Assembly (NCBI GenBank): GCA_933207985.1
Contig: OW240913.1
Coordinates: 279,907,015 to 279,971,014, forward strand
DNA length: 64,000 nt
Direction of reading: 5' to 3'
Origin: Pelobates cultripes
Taxonomy: Eukaryota; Chordata; Amphibia; Anura; Pelobatidae
The stretch's first letter is position 1. Each line of letters starts with the position of its first letter. The notes under the pieces are model-generated. The model made no database searches. It saw only the letters and a list, made by a program, of their open reading frames with translations, and was not told the origin of the DNA. Below, piece by piece: positions 9,790 through 22,439 of the stretch. The translations under genes and the position numbers were made by a program.

Positions 9790-12718
9790 CATAACAACTA
9801 AACAATATGATATAATAGGCATAACTGAAACATGGTGGGATGAGACACATGACTGGGCAGCTAACTTAAATGGGTACATGTTATTTAGGAAGGATAGGAA
9901 AAACAAGAAGGGTGGTGGGGTATGTTTGTATGTCAAACATGATTTAAAGCCAAATGTTAAGCAAATGGAATGCGAGGAGGATAATGTGGAAGCTTTATGG
10001 GTAAATATCTGCTTGGGGGAAAAGAAGGGAAACCAACTATTGGTTGGGATATGTTATAAACCACCTAATGTTAATATTGACGAGGAACAACAGCTGTTTG
10101 AGCAAATTGAGAAAGCTGCAAATCTGGGTAACACTTTAATTATTGGAGATTTTAATTACCCGGATATAAATTGGGACAGAGGGACTAGTGCCTCAGCAAA
10201 GGGAATTAGGTTTTTAAACTTGTTAAATGACACCTTCATGTCACAACTTGTACAAGCACCAACTAGAATGGATGCTTGTCTGGACCTGGTTTTAACAAAC
10301 AACGTTGATCTTTTGACCAACATTCAAGTAGGTGAGCACTTGGGAAATAGTGATCACAATATAGTGTCCTTTGAAATAAACTCAAAAAAACAAAAGCACA
10401 TGGGAATACTAAAACATATAATTTTAAAAAGGCCAATTTCAATAAGTTAAGGGAAGCTTTACAATATATTGACTGGCATAAACTCTTTAGTGAAAAGAAC
10501 ACTGAGGATAAATGGATCATCTTCCAACAAATATTACAAAGGTACATTTCTCAGTATGTACCATTGGGAAATAAATATAAAAGAAACAAATTAAAACCAA
10601 CATGGCTTAGTAGAGAAGTAAAACAAGAGATTACAACTAAGAGAAGGGCATTTAAAGCATTTAAATCGGACAAATCAGATGCATCTTATAAAAGATATAA
10701 GGATGCAAATAATGCGTGCAAAAAGGCAATTAGACTTGCTAAACTTCAAAATGAAATAATGATAGCTGAAGAGAGCAAAACCAACCCCAAAGCATTTTTT
10801 AAGTACATAAATTCTAAAAACCCCCAAAATGAAAGTGTAGTACACTAAAAACTGAAACGGGGGTGTTAATTAATGAAGACCAGGAAAAGGCAGGAATTTT
10901 AAATAACTTTTTCTCCTCCGTATATATTAAGGAAGAACCCATGGCAATAGATGTGCAAATGATTGCTACTAAAAACTTGCAGAATAATTGTAATTGGTTA
11001 ACTCAAGACAAGGTGCTGCAGCAACTAAAGAAAGTTAATATAAACAAAGCTCCAGGGCCTGACGGTATCCATCCACGTGTACTTAAGGAACTAAGTGCAG
11101 AAATAAGTGAACCTCTGTTTTTAATCTTTCAAGATTCTTTTCTTTCAGGAAGTGTTCCGGAGGATTGGAGGAAGGCAGATGTGGTTCCTATATTCAAAAA
11201 GGGTTCAAAATCCTTGCCTGGAAATTATAGACCTGTGAGCTTAACTTCTGTAGCTGGTAAAATATTTGAAAGGTTATTAAGGGATAATATTCAAGAATTC
11301 CTTGAGAAGAACATGGTTATCAGCAAAAATCAGCATGGTTTTATGAAGCACAGGTCATGTCAAACTAACTTGATTGCGTTCTACGAAGAAGTAAGTAGAA
11401 GTATAGATCAGGGTGTTGCCGTGGATGTGATCTTTTTGGATTTTGCCAAGGCATTTGATACAGTTCCACACAATAGATTAGTGTTCAAACTCAAGGAAAT
11501 CGGTCTAGATGAAAATGCTTGTTCTTGGGTAGAACATTGGCTTAAAAACAGAGTACAAAGAGTTGTCATTAATGGTAAATTTTCAAGCTGGACAGAGGTG
11601 GCAAGTGGTGTCCCTCAGGGGTGTTCTGGGACCCCTTCTATTTAACATGTTTATAAATGATCTTGAAGACCGCATTGAAAGTCATGTTTCAGTGTTTGCA
11701 GATGACACAAACTTTGTAAAACAATACAATGTGAGCAAGATATTACTTTGCTGCAGAGGGATTTAGATAGACTGGGAGACTGGGCACTCAAATGGCAGAT
11801 GAAATTTAATGTTGAAAAATGCAAAGTTATGCACTTCGGCGTAAAGAATACACAAGCAATGTATACCCTTAATGGAGGCGAATTAGGGATAACAACACAC
11901 AAAAAGGACTTGAGAATTGTTATAGACAACAAACTATGCAACAATGTGCAATGTCATTCAGCAGTGGCCAAGGCCAGTAAGGTATTGTCATGCATGAAAA
12001 AGGGCATTCATTCTCAGGACAAGAATATCATTTTGCCTCTTTATAAATCACTGGGTAAGACCACATATTGAATATGCTGGTACAATTTTGGGGCACCTGT
12101 TCTAAAAGAAGGATATTATAGCGCATAGAGAAAGTGCAGAAGCGGGCTACAAAATTAATAAAAGAGAATGGAACATATAAAGCTATGAAGAAAAGGTTAA
12201 CAAATTTAAACTATTTGAAAGCATTAAATACAAGGGGGGATATATTAACATTATACAAATATATTGGGGCCAATACAAACCATTGTGTGAAATCTATTCA
12301 CAAACCGGACTTTACATAGGACACAAGGCCATCCGTTTAGACTGGAAGAAAGAAGATTTCGTCTAAGGCAAAGGAAAGGTTTTTTTACTGTAAGAACAAT
12401 CAGGATGTGGAATTCTCTGCCTGAAGAAGTGGTTTTATCAGAGTCCATACAGATGTTCAAACAGCTACTAGATGCATACTTGCAAGAACAAATATTCAAG
12501 GATATAATCTTTCAATGTAGGGTAATAACTGCTTGATCCAAGGATAAATCTGACTGCCATTCTGGGGTCAAGAAGGAATTTTTTTCCTAGCTTGTTGCAA
12601 AATTGTGCTTCAAGCTGGGTTTTTTTGCCTTCTTTTGGATCAACAGCAAAAAACAAATGTGAGGAAGGCTGAACTTGATGGACGCAAGTCTCTTTTCAGC
12701 TATGTAACTATGTAACTA
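9790..12718 (+). mobile_element. CR1-clade LINE, copy A (5'-truncated)
   Basis: A non-LTR retrotransposon of the CR1 clade. It enters the endonuclease domain at about 9800 (DIIGITETWWDE), runs through the RT and ends in a short tandem repeat of CTATGTAA at 12700-12718, the type of 3' end expected for CR1 rather than poly(A). From 10241 on it is almost identical to copy C at 18435-20922. It differs mainly by single-base gains and losses. Confidence 0.9.
9800..12310 (+). pseudogene. CR1 ORF2 (endonuclease-RT), frameshifted
   Basis: The protein would nick the target and reverse-transcribe the element RNA. The endonuclease part (9800-10450) shows YKPPN, GDFNYPDINW and GNSDHNIVSFE, the last being the catalytic SDH block. 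The RT part shows NKAPGPDGIHPRVLKE (near 11045), FLDFAKAFDTVPHNRL (near 11437) and FADD (near 11697). The frame breaks near 10405, 10838, 11622, 11712 and repeatedly at 12050-12240. At most of these places copy C reads through, and many differences are one base in a homopolymer. The breaks could be real decay or consensus errors next to the assembly gap. Confidence 0.88.
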
Positions 12719-12815
12719 AGTGAAATGTTCTAAAATGGTTTGACTGCTTACAATGGGGAGATGCCAGGCCCAGGACACTTTTGGCATCATAAGCACTGCA
12801 GCATCATGTACCTAT

Positions 12816-12920
12816 TAAAGAAGCACTAGAGTCACAGAGACCACTTCATCTCAATAAAGTTGTCAGGGTGCAGTGTCCTCTTAACCCTGCAATGTAAATC
12901 ACTGCATATTTTTTATATGT
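12816..12920. mobile_element. T2-like MITE, left part, cut by the gap
   Basis: It begins TTAAAGAAGCACTAGAGTCAC and contains the family block CTTAACCCTGCAATGTAAAT before running into the N tract. Confidence 0.55.
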
Positions 12921-13020
12921 NNNNNNNNNNNNNNNNNNNNNNNNNNNNNNNNNNNNNNNNNNNNNNNNNNNNNNNNNNNNNNNNNNNNNNNNNNNNNNNN
13001 NNNNNNNNNNNNNNNNNNNN
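12921..13020. other. Assembly gap (100 N)
   Basis: Exactly 100 N, the conventional placeholder for a gap of unknown size. Confidence 0.99.
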
Positions 13021-13189
13021 ATGTTTAAAAAAAATACTGTTGTCATTAGGTTTGTTCAATAAAATTTGAATTGTACTCTTAATAGTTCATAACATGAGAA
13101 TTATGCTGACTTATTTACATCAATTATTTAGGTAAATGAGAAAAATATCATTTGCATAATAATTTGGAACAGGGTGTATATTTATATAT

Positions 13190-14570
13190 GAGATATGGTA
13201 TGTAATGGGGTGAAGCATGTATGTATGTAGGCATGTGTGTGTGGGGGTAAAGGTATGTGGGGAAGAAGTGTGTATGTGGGTGATGAGATGATGTGTGTGA
13301 GGGGTGCACTGTGTGTGTATGCGAAGGTGTACTCTGTGTTGGTGGGAGTGTACTGTATGTGGGAGATTCACTGTCTGTGAGGGTGTACTGTGTTCAGGGG
13401 GGTGTAGAGAGTGGGACAGTAAAGAGCTTTACAATTTTTACTTTAAGAATTGTAAAAAAAAAAAAAAAGAAGAATATTCCCATTGCCCATTGACCCATAC
13501 ACGCACACAGACTGCTCCCTTACACAGACTGACCAATACACACACACAGACTGACCCCCCCAAACAGACTGACAGCTCCCACACACACTGACTGGCCCCC
13601 CCCCACACAGACTGACCCATACACACACACAGACTGATCTCCCCCACTCAGACTGACATCCCCCCCACACAGACTTACCCACACATACAGACTGACCCAC
13701 CCCACACAGATTGACCCAAGCATACACCCACACAGACTGACCCCCCCACACTTTCAGAATGACCCATACACACTCAGACTGACCAACCCCACACATAATG
13801 GCCCATACACACACAGACTGACCCACCCCACACAGATTGATCGATGCACACACCCACACAGACTGGCCCATACACACACAGATTGACCCATGTACACACC
13901 CGCACAGACTGACCCCCACACACAGAATGACCCATACACACACAGACTGACCAACCCCACACAGAGTGGCCCATACACACAAACTGACCCCCCACACACA
14001 CAGACTGACCCACCCACCTCACACAGACTGACCCACCCCACACAGACTGACCCATGCACACACTCACACTGACTGACCCCCCACACACAGACTGACCCAT
14101 GCACACTCACACAGACTGACCCCCACACACACAGACTGACCCCTCACACACAGTGACCCCACCACAGACGGCCATGCACACACTCACTGGGCCCGGCCCC
14201 CACACAGACTGACCCCCACATACTGACCCCCCACTACACAGACTGACCAGTCCCACACAGAATGACCCAGCCCACACAAAACGGCTTCACACACAAGCTG
14301 GACCCCCACACCCCACACACACAGACCCAGTCCCCCATACGCACACAGACGAAGCCCCACATCCATACGCACAAACTGAACCCCACATGGGCCTGACCCC
14401 CACCCCCACACACACAGACTGATCCCCATACACACACAAACTGACCCCACCACACCAATAAACACACAGACTGCCCACCCCCACACACAGACTAATCCAC
14501 ACACACACACAGACACAGCATACAGACCCGAAGCCCCCACACACACACACAGACTGATTAACACTTACCA
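13190..14570. repeat. GT- then CA-rich minisatellite
   Basis: A GT-rich stretch (13190-13400) is followed, after a short unique spacer with an A tract, by about 1.07 kb of degenerate units close to CACACAGACTGACCC. All open frames read through it are low-complexity artefacts. The array sits just inside the hAT-type terminus at 14806. Confidence 0.9.
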
Positions 14571-14806
14571 GCAGCTGCCTGGATGCTTCTGTACAGAGCT
14601 GAGCTTCCTCTCCCTGTCTCTCCCCTGCACTGCTCTCTATGACCCAGGAGGAAGTCCTCCCAGCACAGCACCCCCGCTGGCTGCACATGGGAAAAGTCCA
14701 CCAGTAACAGTGCTGCTGGAGCTTGTGAAGGAAGATGCAGTGCTCCCGACTTCAATTTCAGTTGGGGGGCCATGGCCCCCTATGTCCCCTCCCCCTAGTG
14801 ACGCCA
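14571..14806. mobile_element. Right end of a hAT-like non-autonomous element
   Basis: Non-repetitive sequence after the minisatellite ends AGTGACGCCACTG, the inverse of the CAGTGGCG start used by the element at 40583. The left end was not found and may lie in or beside the gap. The call rests on the terminus and the shared minisatellite-plus-terminus layout. Confidence 0.45.
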
Positions 14807-16025
14807 CTGCCACCTATCATGCACTGCTAAAGCAAAAATACCACTCAACCTGGTTTAGCTGTAATACCCCATCACTTTCTCACTGGGTGGCTAGAGTGAA
14901 TGAGCTTAGGCAATCCACTGGTTTTATTTGAGCATTGAGCCTCCAGAAGGACGTTTTAATTTGCTTTTATTTCCTTTTATGTGATATATTACAATACTAT
15001 TTTGTTTTTACCCTCAAAATTTTATGTGTTTTATTTTACTATCTGAAAAAAAGCCTCTCCAGGGACCATCACAACATCTACCTCCACTCAGATATATCCT
15101 CGGTGGGGATCATTCCACTCAAGAATTTATCATTGAGCATACGATGCTCTTGAATTTGTGAGTAATTTTTATACTTTTCCACACACTTTTATTGGTTTGA
15201 AACAGTGAGCACCATATCCTGTTTTTATTATTTCATATGCTGCTTCCAATGTGAACACTCAAAGAGAAAAATTCCAGTTTCATCCCTGAGTGGGGATTAT
15301 ACCACTCAGAGCTGCTTGGAGGCTCTATCCTTGTGGGTGTATTAGTTTTCTTCACATAATTGAGATATTGAACACACTGGGTTGCACTATTGGTATTTCT
15401 TTTCTGTTTATATTTTACATGCAATGTCAATAACAGAACTCCCTACCTCAATCAAAACCTAATTTATTTGAATGCCAAGGAGGACTTTTGACTTAATTAC
15501 ACTAAAGCATCTACTCCTCAAAGGCCTTTAGAAGACCCCTTTTTTGGGCTTTTTAAGTATATATAGGTTATTTCTATTTAGTTTTACTGTATGTATTTAT
15601 TTTATATATATAATTAATACAATGTTAAACAAAAATCTGCACATCAGTCAAGCCATAAGACTTGCTTTTCCCACAGAAATCCCATAACTGCAGCGATGTT
15701 ACAACCACAAAGGATTCTGGGTGGGCATATGCAAATTAGTTTAACAAAGAATCACATTTTATATAATTAATGAGAGCACTTCCTGTCAGTCTGGCCGGGT
15801 ACAAGAAACAGAGTGGGGAGGTAGATGACCACCACTAAGGGAGAGGAGGGGGGAGAGGTAGGACCACTAAAGGGGAGAGGGGGGAGAGAGACAGGACCAC
15901 TAAAGGGGAGGGGGTGAGTCAAAACACCTTTTTAGTGGAGAAGGACACCTAAACAGCGGTTTTACTACTGTAGTGTCAAGAATACATGTTTTTATTCCTG
16001 ACACTATAGTGTTTTTTTAAACAAG
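14807..16025. other. Unique DNA, no gene; possible MITE-like end near 15985
   Basis: No coding signal. The block at 15960-16015 (CAAGAATACATG ... CCTGACACTATAG) resembles a MITE arm seen again near 47580 and 62635, so a short non-autonomous element may end here. Confidence 0.4.
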
Positions 16026-16062
16026 TTAAAGGAACATTCCGGCCACCACAACAACTTCATCA
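16026..16062. mobile_element. T2-like MITE left-end fragment
   Basis: TTAAAGGAACATTCCGG and the following ACCACAACAACTTCATCA are the start of a T2-like MITE. It is cut off abruptly by CR1 copy B. Confidence 0.5.
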
Positions 16063-18434
16063 TGGGGCAAATGAAGGGAAATCAATTATTGGTTGGGATA
16101 TGTTATAATCCACCCAATGTAAATATTAATGAAGAAGAACAGCTGCTAAAGCAAATTGGGAAAGCTGCAAATCTGGGTAACATGTTAATTATTGGAGATT
16201 TTAATTACCCGGACAAAAATTAGGATAGAGGGACTAGTACTTCAGCAAAGGCAATCAGGTTTTTGAATGTGTTAAAATATACCTTCACTGGTACAAGCAC
16301 CAACTAGAAAGGATGCTTGTCTGGATCTCGTTATAACAAACAATGTTGATCTTTTGACCAACATTCAAGTAGGGAGCATTTGGGAAATAGTGATCACAAT
16401 AGGGTAATTTTTAAAATAAACTCAAAAAAGCAAAAGCACGTGAGACATACTAAAACGTGTAATTTTTAAAAAGTCAATTTCAATAAGATTAGGGCAGCTC
16501 TACAACATATCGACTGGCATAAACTCCTTAGTGAAAAAAAACCCACTGAGGATAAATGGAAACTCTTCAAATAAATATTAGAAAGGTACATTTCTCAGTA
16601 TGTATCATTGGGTAATAGACATAAAAGAAACAAATTTAAACCAATGTGACTTAGTAGAGAAGTAAAATAAGAGATTAAAAATAAGAAAAGGGCATTTAAA
16701 GCATTTAAAACAGACAAATCAGAGGCATCCTATATAAGATATAAAGAAGCCAATAATGCTTGCAAAAAGGCAATTAAAGTGGCTAAACTAGAAAATGAGA
16801 AATTTACAGCCAAAGAATGCAAAACCAACCCCAAACATTTTTTTCAAGTACATCAGAAATTTTAAATAACTATTTTTCTTCAGTAAATATTAATGAGGAT
16901 CCTATGGCAAGAGACATGCAAATGATTGCTGAAAAAAAACTTGCAGATAACTTGTGATTGTATGACTCGAGACAAGGTGCTTCAGTAGTTAAAGAAAATT
17001 AGTGTAAATAAAACTCCGGGGCCTGAACGTATTCACCCAGGAGTACTTATGGAGCTATGTAAGGAAATAAGTGAACCTCTGTATTTAATCTCTGTATTTC
17101 AAGATTAGTTTGTTTCAGGTATTGAACCGGAGGATTGGAGGAAGGCAGATGTCGTTCCTACATTTTAAAAGGGTTCAAAATCCTTGCCTGGAAATTATAG
17201 ACCTGTGAGCTTAACTTATGTGACTGGGAAAATATTGAAGGGCTATTAAAGGATAATATTCAGGAATTAATTGGGAAGAACTTTGTTATTAGCAATAATC
17301 AGCATGGTTTTATGAAACATAGGTCATGTCAAAGCAACCTAATTGCATTCTACGAAGAAGTAAGGAAAGGTATAGATCAGGCAGTTGCAGTGGATGTGAT
17401 CTACTTGGATTTTGCCAAGGCATTTGATACGGTTCCTCAGAATAGGTTAGTCTTCAAACCAAAAGAAATTGGTCTAGATTAATATTCTTGTTCTTGGATA
17501 GAACATTGGCTTAAGGTTAGACGAGTTGACATTAATGGTAAATTTTCAGGCTGGACAAAAGTGGTAAGTGGTGTCCCTCAGGGTTCTGTTTTGGGACCGC
17601 TTCTATATTACATATTTATAAATGATCTTGAAATAGGCATTAAAAGCCATGTTTTAGTGTTTGCAGAGGACACAAAACATTGTAAAGTAATAAAATGTGA
17701 GCAGGATATAACTTTGCTGCAGAGGGATTTAGATAATTTCGGGGACTGGGCAGATGAAATTTAATGTAGAGAAATGCAAGTTATGCACTTTGGGGTCAAG
17801 AATGCACAAGCAACTCACACTCTAAATGGTAGTGAATTAAGGATAACCACACACGAGAAGGATTTGGCAATTGTTATAGACAACAAATTAGGCAGCAATA
17901 TGCAATGTCAATCTGCAGTTGTTAAGGCCAGTAAGGTTTTGTCATGGATAAATAGGGGCATAAATTCTCGGATGAAAATATAATTTTGCCTCTTTATAAA
18001 TCGCTGGTAAGACCACACCTTGAATATGCTGTGCAATTTTGGGCACCTGTTCTAAAGAAGGATATTATGGCACTAGAAAAAGTGCAGAGACAAGGTACAA
18101 AATTGAAAAAAAGGAATGGAGCATTTTAGCTACGAGAAAGAATAAAAAAGAAAAATTTCTTTAGTTTGAAAAAACGGCACCTCAGAGGGTATATGATAAC
18201 ATTATAGAAATATATTCGGGTCCAGTACAAACCATTATCTGGAAATCTATTCATAGACAGGGCTATACATAGGACCTGAGGTCACACATTTAGGCTGGAA
18301 GAAAGGAGATTTAATCTAAGGCAAAGAAAATATTTTTTTTTACAGTAAGAGCTATAAGGATATGGAATTATCTTCCTGAAGAGCTAGTTTTATCACAGTC
18401 CATACAGATGTTTAAACAGCAATTGTATAGGCAG
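16063..18434 (+). pseudogene. CR1-clade LINE, copy B (old, both ends truncated)
   Basis: The same CR1 family as copies A and C but far more diverged. It covers endonuclease blocks (GWDML-like start, GDFNYPD), the RT region (APGP-like block near 17015, FAKAFDTVP near 17413, SGVPQGSVLGPLLY near 17567) and the C-terminal region, with many stops and indels. A short intact stretch runs 17561-17983. The copy stops about 270 bp before the expected 3' end, exactly where copy C begins. Confidence 0.85.
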
Positions 18435-20922
18435 CAACTTGTACAAGCACCAACTAGAATGGATGCTTGTCTGGACCTGGTTTTAACAAACAACGTTGAT
18501 CTTTTGACCAACATTCAAGTAGGTTAGCACTTGGGAAATAGTGATCACAATATAGTGTCCTTTGAAATAAACTCAAAAAAACAAAAGCACATGGGGAATA
18601 CTAAAACATATAATTTTAAAAAGGCCAATTTCAATAAGTTAAGGGAAGCTTTACAATATATTGACTGGCATAAACTCTTTAGTGAAAAGAACACTGAGGA
18701 TAAATGGATCATCTTCCAACAAATATTACAAAGGTACATTTCTCAGTATGTACCATTGGGAAATAAATATAAAAGAAACAAATTAAAACCAACATGGCTT
18801 AGTAGAGAAGTAAAACAAGAGATTACAACTAAGAGAAGGGCATTTAAAGCATTTAAATCGGACAAATCAGATGCATCTTATAAAAGATATAAGGATGCAA
18901 ATAATGCGTGCAAAAAGGCAATTAGACTTGCTAAACTTCAAAATGAAATAATGATAGCTGAAGAGAGCAAAACCAACCCCAAAGCATTTTTTAAGTACAT
19001 AAATTCTAAAAAACCCCAAAATGAAAGTGTAGGTACACTAAAAACTGAAACGGGGGTGTTAATTAATGAAGACCAGGAAAAGGCAGGAATTTTAAATAAC
19101 TTTTTCTCCTCCGTATATATTAAGGAAGAACCCATGGCAATAGATGTGCAAATGATTGCTACTAAAAACTTGCAGAATAATTGTAATTGGTTAACTCAAG
19201 ACAAGGTGCTGCAGCAACTAAAGAAAGTTAATATAAACAAAGCTCCAGGGCCTGACGGTATCCATCCACGTGTACTTAAGGAACTAAGTGCAGAAATAAG
19301 TGAACCTCTGTTTTTAATCTTTCAAGATTCTTTTCTTTCAGGAAGTGTTCCGGAGGATTGGAGGAAGGCAGATGTGGTTCCTATATTCAAAAAGGGTTCA
19401 AAATCCTTGCCTGGAAATTATAGACCTGTGAGCTTAACTTCTGTGGCTGGTAAAATATTTGAAAGTTTATTAAGGGATAATATTCAAGAATTCCTTGAGA
19501 AGAACATGGTTATCAGCAAAAATCAGCATGGTTTTATGAAGCACAGGTCATGTCAAACTAACTTGATTGCGTTCTACGAAGAAGTAAGTAGAAGTATAGA
19601 TCAGGGTGTTGCCGTGGATGTGATCTTTTTGGATTTTGCCAAGGCATTTGATACAGTTCCACACAATAGATTAGTGTTCAAACTCAAGGAAATCGGTCTA
19701 GATGAAAATGCTTGTTCTTGGGTAGAACATTGGCTTAAAAACAGAGTACAAAGAGTTGTCATTAATGGTAAATTTTCAAGCTGGACAGAGGTGGCAAGTG
19801 GTGTCCCTCAGGGGTCTGTTCTGGGACCCCTTCTATTTAACATGTTTATAAATGATCTTGAAGACCGCATTGAAAGTCATGTTTCAGTGTTTGCAGATGA
19901 CACAAAACTTTGTAAAACAATACAATGTGAGCAAGATATTACTTTGCTGCAGAGGGATTTAGATAGACTGGGAGACTGGGCACTCAAATGGCAGATGAAA
20001 TTTAATGTTGAAAAATGCAAAGTTATGCACTTCGGCGTAAAGAATACACAAGCAACGTATACCCTTAATGGAAGCGAATTAGGGATAACAACACATGAAA
20101 AGGACTTGGGAATTGTTATAGACAACAAACTATGCAACAATGTGCAATGTCAATCAGCAGTGGCCAAGGCCAGTAAGGTATTGTCATGCATGAAAAAGGG
20201 CATTCATTCTCGGGACAAGAATATAATTTTGCCTCTTTATAAATCACTGGTAAGACCCCATATTGAATATGCTGTGCAATTTTGGGCACCTGTTCTAAAG
20301 AAGGATATTATGGCACTAGAAAAAGTGCAGAGGCGGGCTACAAAATTAATAAAAGGAATGGAACATATCGGCTATGAAGAAAGGTTAACAAATTTAAACC
20401 TATTTAGTTTAGAAAAACGTCGCCTGAGAGGGGATATGATAACATTATACAAATATATTCGGGGCCAATACAAACCATTGTGTGGAAATCTATTCACAAA
20501 CCGGACTTTACATAGGACACGAGGCCATGCGTTTAGACTGGAAGAAAGAAGATTTCGCCTAAGGCAAAGGAAAGGTTTTTTTACTGTAAGAACAATCAGG
20601 ATGTGGAATTCTCTGCCTGAGGAAGTGGTTTTATCAGAGTCCATACAGATGTTCAAACGGCTACTAGATGCATACTTGCAAGAACAGAATATTCAAGGAT
20701 ATAATCTTTCAATGTAGGGTAATAACTGCTTGATCCAAGGATAAATCTGACTGCCATTCTGGGGTCAAGAAGGAATTTTTTTCCTAGCTTGTTGCAAAAT
20801 TGTGCTTCAAACTGGTTTTTTTTGCCTTCTTTTGGATCAACAGCAAAAAAACAAATGTGAGGAAGGCTGAACTTGATGGACGCAAGTCTCTTTTCAGCTA
20901 TGTAACTATGTAACTATGTAAC
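18435..20922 (+). mobile_element. CR1-clade LINE, copy C (young, 5'-truncated)
   Basis: It starts inside the endonuclease domain (coding LVQAPTRMDACLDLVL) and runs to a CTATGTAA tandem 3' end at about 20896-20922. The 3' UTR is about 200 bp. 5' truncation is the usual outcome of target-primed reverse transcription. It abuts copy B with no spacer and a shared CAACTTG at the joint. Confidence 0.92.
18526..20717 (+). CDS. CR1 ORF2 RT region, intact 728-codon frame (5' partial)
   Basis: The frame is open from just after a TAG near 18525 to the TAG ending at 20717. That TAG replaces a Glu codon present in copy A (VGEHLGNSDH reads VG-stop-HLGNSDH), so the endonuclease tail is cut from the RT. There is no ATG at the 5' end; the frame begins with TTG at 18531. 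RT blocks in order, counted from 18531: NKAPGPDGIHPRVLKE (about residue 236), FLDFAKAFDTVPHNRL (about 366), SGVPQGSVLGPLLF (about 422) and catalytic FADD (about 454), then the CR1 C-terminal region with [20 protein letters not shown] and RTIRMWNSLPEEVV. As a 5'-truncated copy it cannot encode a full protein, but the lack of breaks over 2.2 kb shows a recent insertion. Confidence 0.92.
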
Positions 20923-22184
20923 AAATAATTTCCCCTCATTTTATGACACTAATGGTCAACCATCCGTAACTTAATATAAGACCTGAGAACATTATCTTCC
21001 TAATTTAATGTTATGCTGCCGACAGCTACTGTTGTAGTTTATTAGTTAAGCAAAAACTCAGTTTTAACGATAATCTTAAAACCAGATGGCTACCTTGTGT
21101 CATTCATAACAAGCTGGTGTAATTGGGTAAGGACAAAGACATGAGAACCTAATTTGAGCCACAATTGTGACCTTTTCTTCACCCATAAAAGTATTAAGTT
21201 GGTTATGACTAAGCTCATTTCTGTCATCTGACAAATCCACCTCTTTAATAATCATTGCAATATCAAAGTATTGTTTGCATGGGCATGAATATTTGAGATT
21301 ATGATGTAAGTTAATACAAAGTCAGCATTTTAACACTTTTCCAACTGAGAATGTCCTGATGGAATTATGGGTTTTATCCCAGAGGAGTCATTCACCAAAA
21401 TAATAGTTTAAAGTGGGAGTGTATAAATAAATGAATAGTTCTGATAATTATTTTAAGTGAAGCTATACTATTTAGAAAGGAAACATTTTGTTTCTGATTT
21501 GCATTGCACTAAATTAATACATTCATATAAACATAATTAAAATAGTTGATGTCATTAAATTAACAGTGGAGAAATAGCTGCACCACACAAACCAAAGAAT
21601 CAAAGTATAATAATTAAATTTTAAATTGTAGTAATTAATTGTGGCAAAACACTCGTTTTTTTAAAAATGATTTTTACATTGAAGATAAAGTCTGATATTC
21701 TAATTTATATTGGTTGCTTAGTCCTCTTTGCTACTTTTGTCTATGCAGGGAACCATTATTACCAACACCTACATTAAAAACAATGGTAATTGGTGGCACA
21801 CCCAGATAATAGATGTGCTGTGGTAAAGACCACCATTCATGTAAAATGTACATAAAGCAAACAGTGTCCAAGTAAGTGATTCTCCAAGGGCCAAAACAAC
21901 TTTAGCTATATATGATGTGGTTTTGGTGTACAGATCATGCCTCTGCAGTCAAACTGATACATTCCATCTGGCAGAGACTCATGCAGCTTCCCTAAACAGT
22001 TCCAGAAACAGAGATTGAAAATTGTAGAAATATAGATAATTTGGCACACAGTGTGCAATTCCTTGTCATTTCTCCACAGTGCCCACATTCTATGAGCAAA
22101 CTCATGTGCACATTAGCATGTGTGCATTTAATGTGTGGACATGTGTGTGAATGCATTTTGATTGTGTGTATTGTCAGAGTAAGC
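20923..22184. other. AT-rich unique DNA, no gene seen
   Basis: No transposon terminus or coding region was recognised in this stretch. Confidence 0.45.
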
Positions 22185-22226
22185 ACAGTGCCAGTGCAAA
22201 TACAAAAGGCCGATCGTGGGGTTAAT

Positions 22227-22389
22227 GGTGCTCCGGTCTGCCTCTGTATTAGAGGCAGACCGGGAGCACCTAATAGTGCTGCCCCAGCACATGTGCTCGC
22301 TCTGACAGCATGTCAAAGCGAGCACATGTGCTTAGTATACTTACCTTCCGCCTCCCTGCACTTCCTGGTTCTGTGTGAAGTGCAGGGAG
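22227..22389. repeat. Three consecutive GC-rich hairpins
   Basis: Hairpin 1 (22227-22270) has arms GGTCTGCCTCT and AGAGGCAGACC, extended by GGTGCTCC/GGGAGCACC. Hairpin 2 (22286-22332) has perfect 16-bp arms AGCACATGTGCTCGCT. Hairpin 3 (22352-22389) has perfect 12-bp arms CTCCCTGCACTT. They lie within 165 bp, at the left edge of the tandem-repeat region that follows. Confidence 0.85.
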
Positions 22390-22439
22390 CCGGAACAGTG
22401 CTAATCCTGCCCCCTGTTAAAAAAATAAAATAAAGTTTA

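Noticed and set aside
13120..14564. Long overlapping open frames on both strands rich in Cys, Val, Ser, Gly or in Thr, His, Pro
   Set aside because: They are read-throughs of the CA/GT-rich minisatellite; composition is set by the repeat and no domain is present.
18531..18533. Position 18531 as a true start codon of CR1 copy C
   Set aside because: The codon is TTG and sits inside the conserved GNSDH endonuclease block; the frame only begins there because of an upstream stop.
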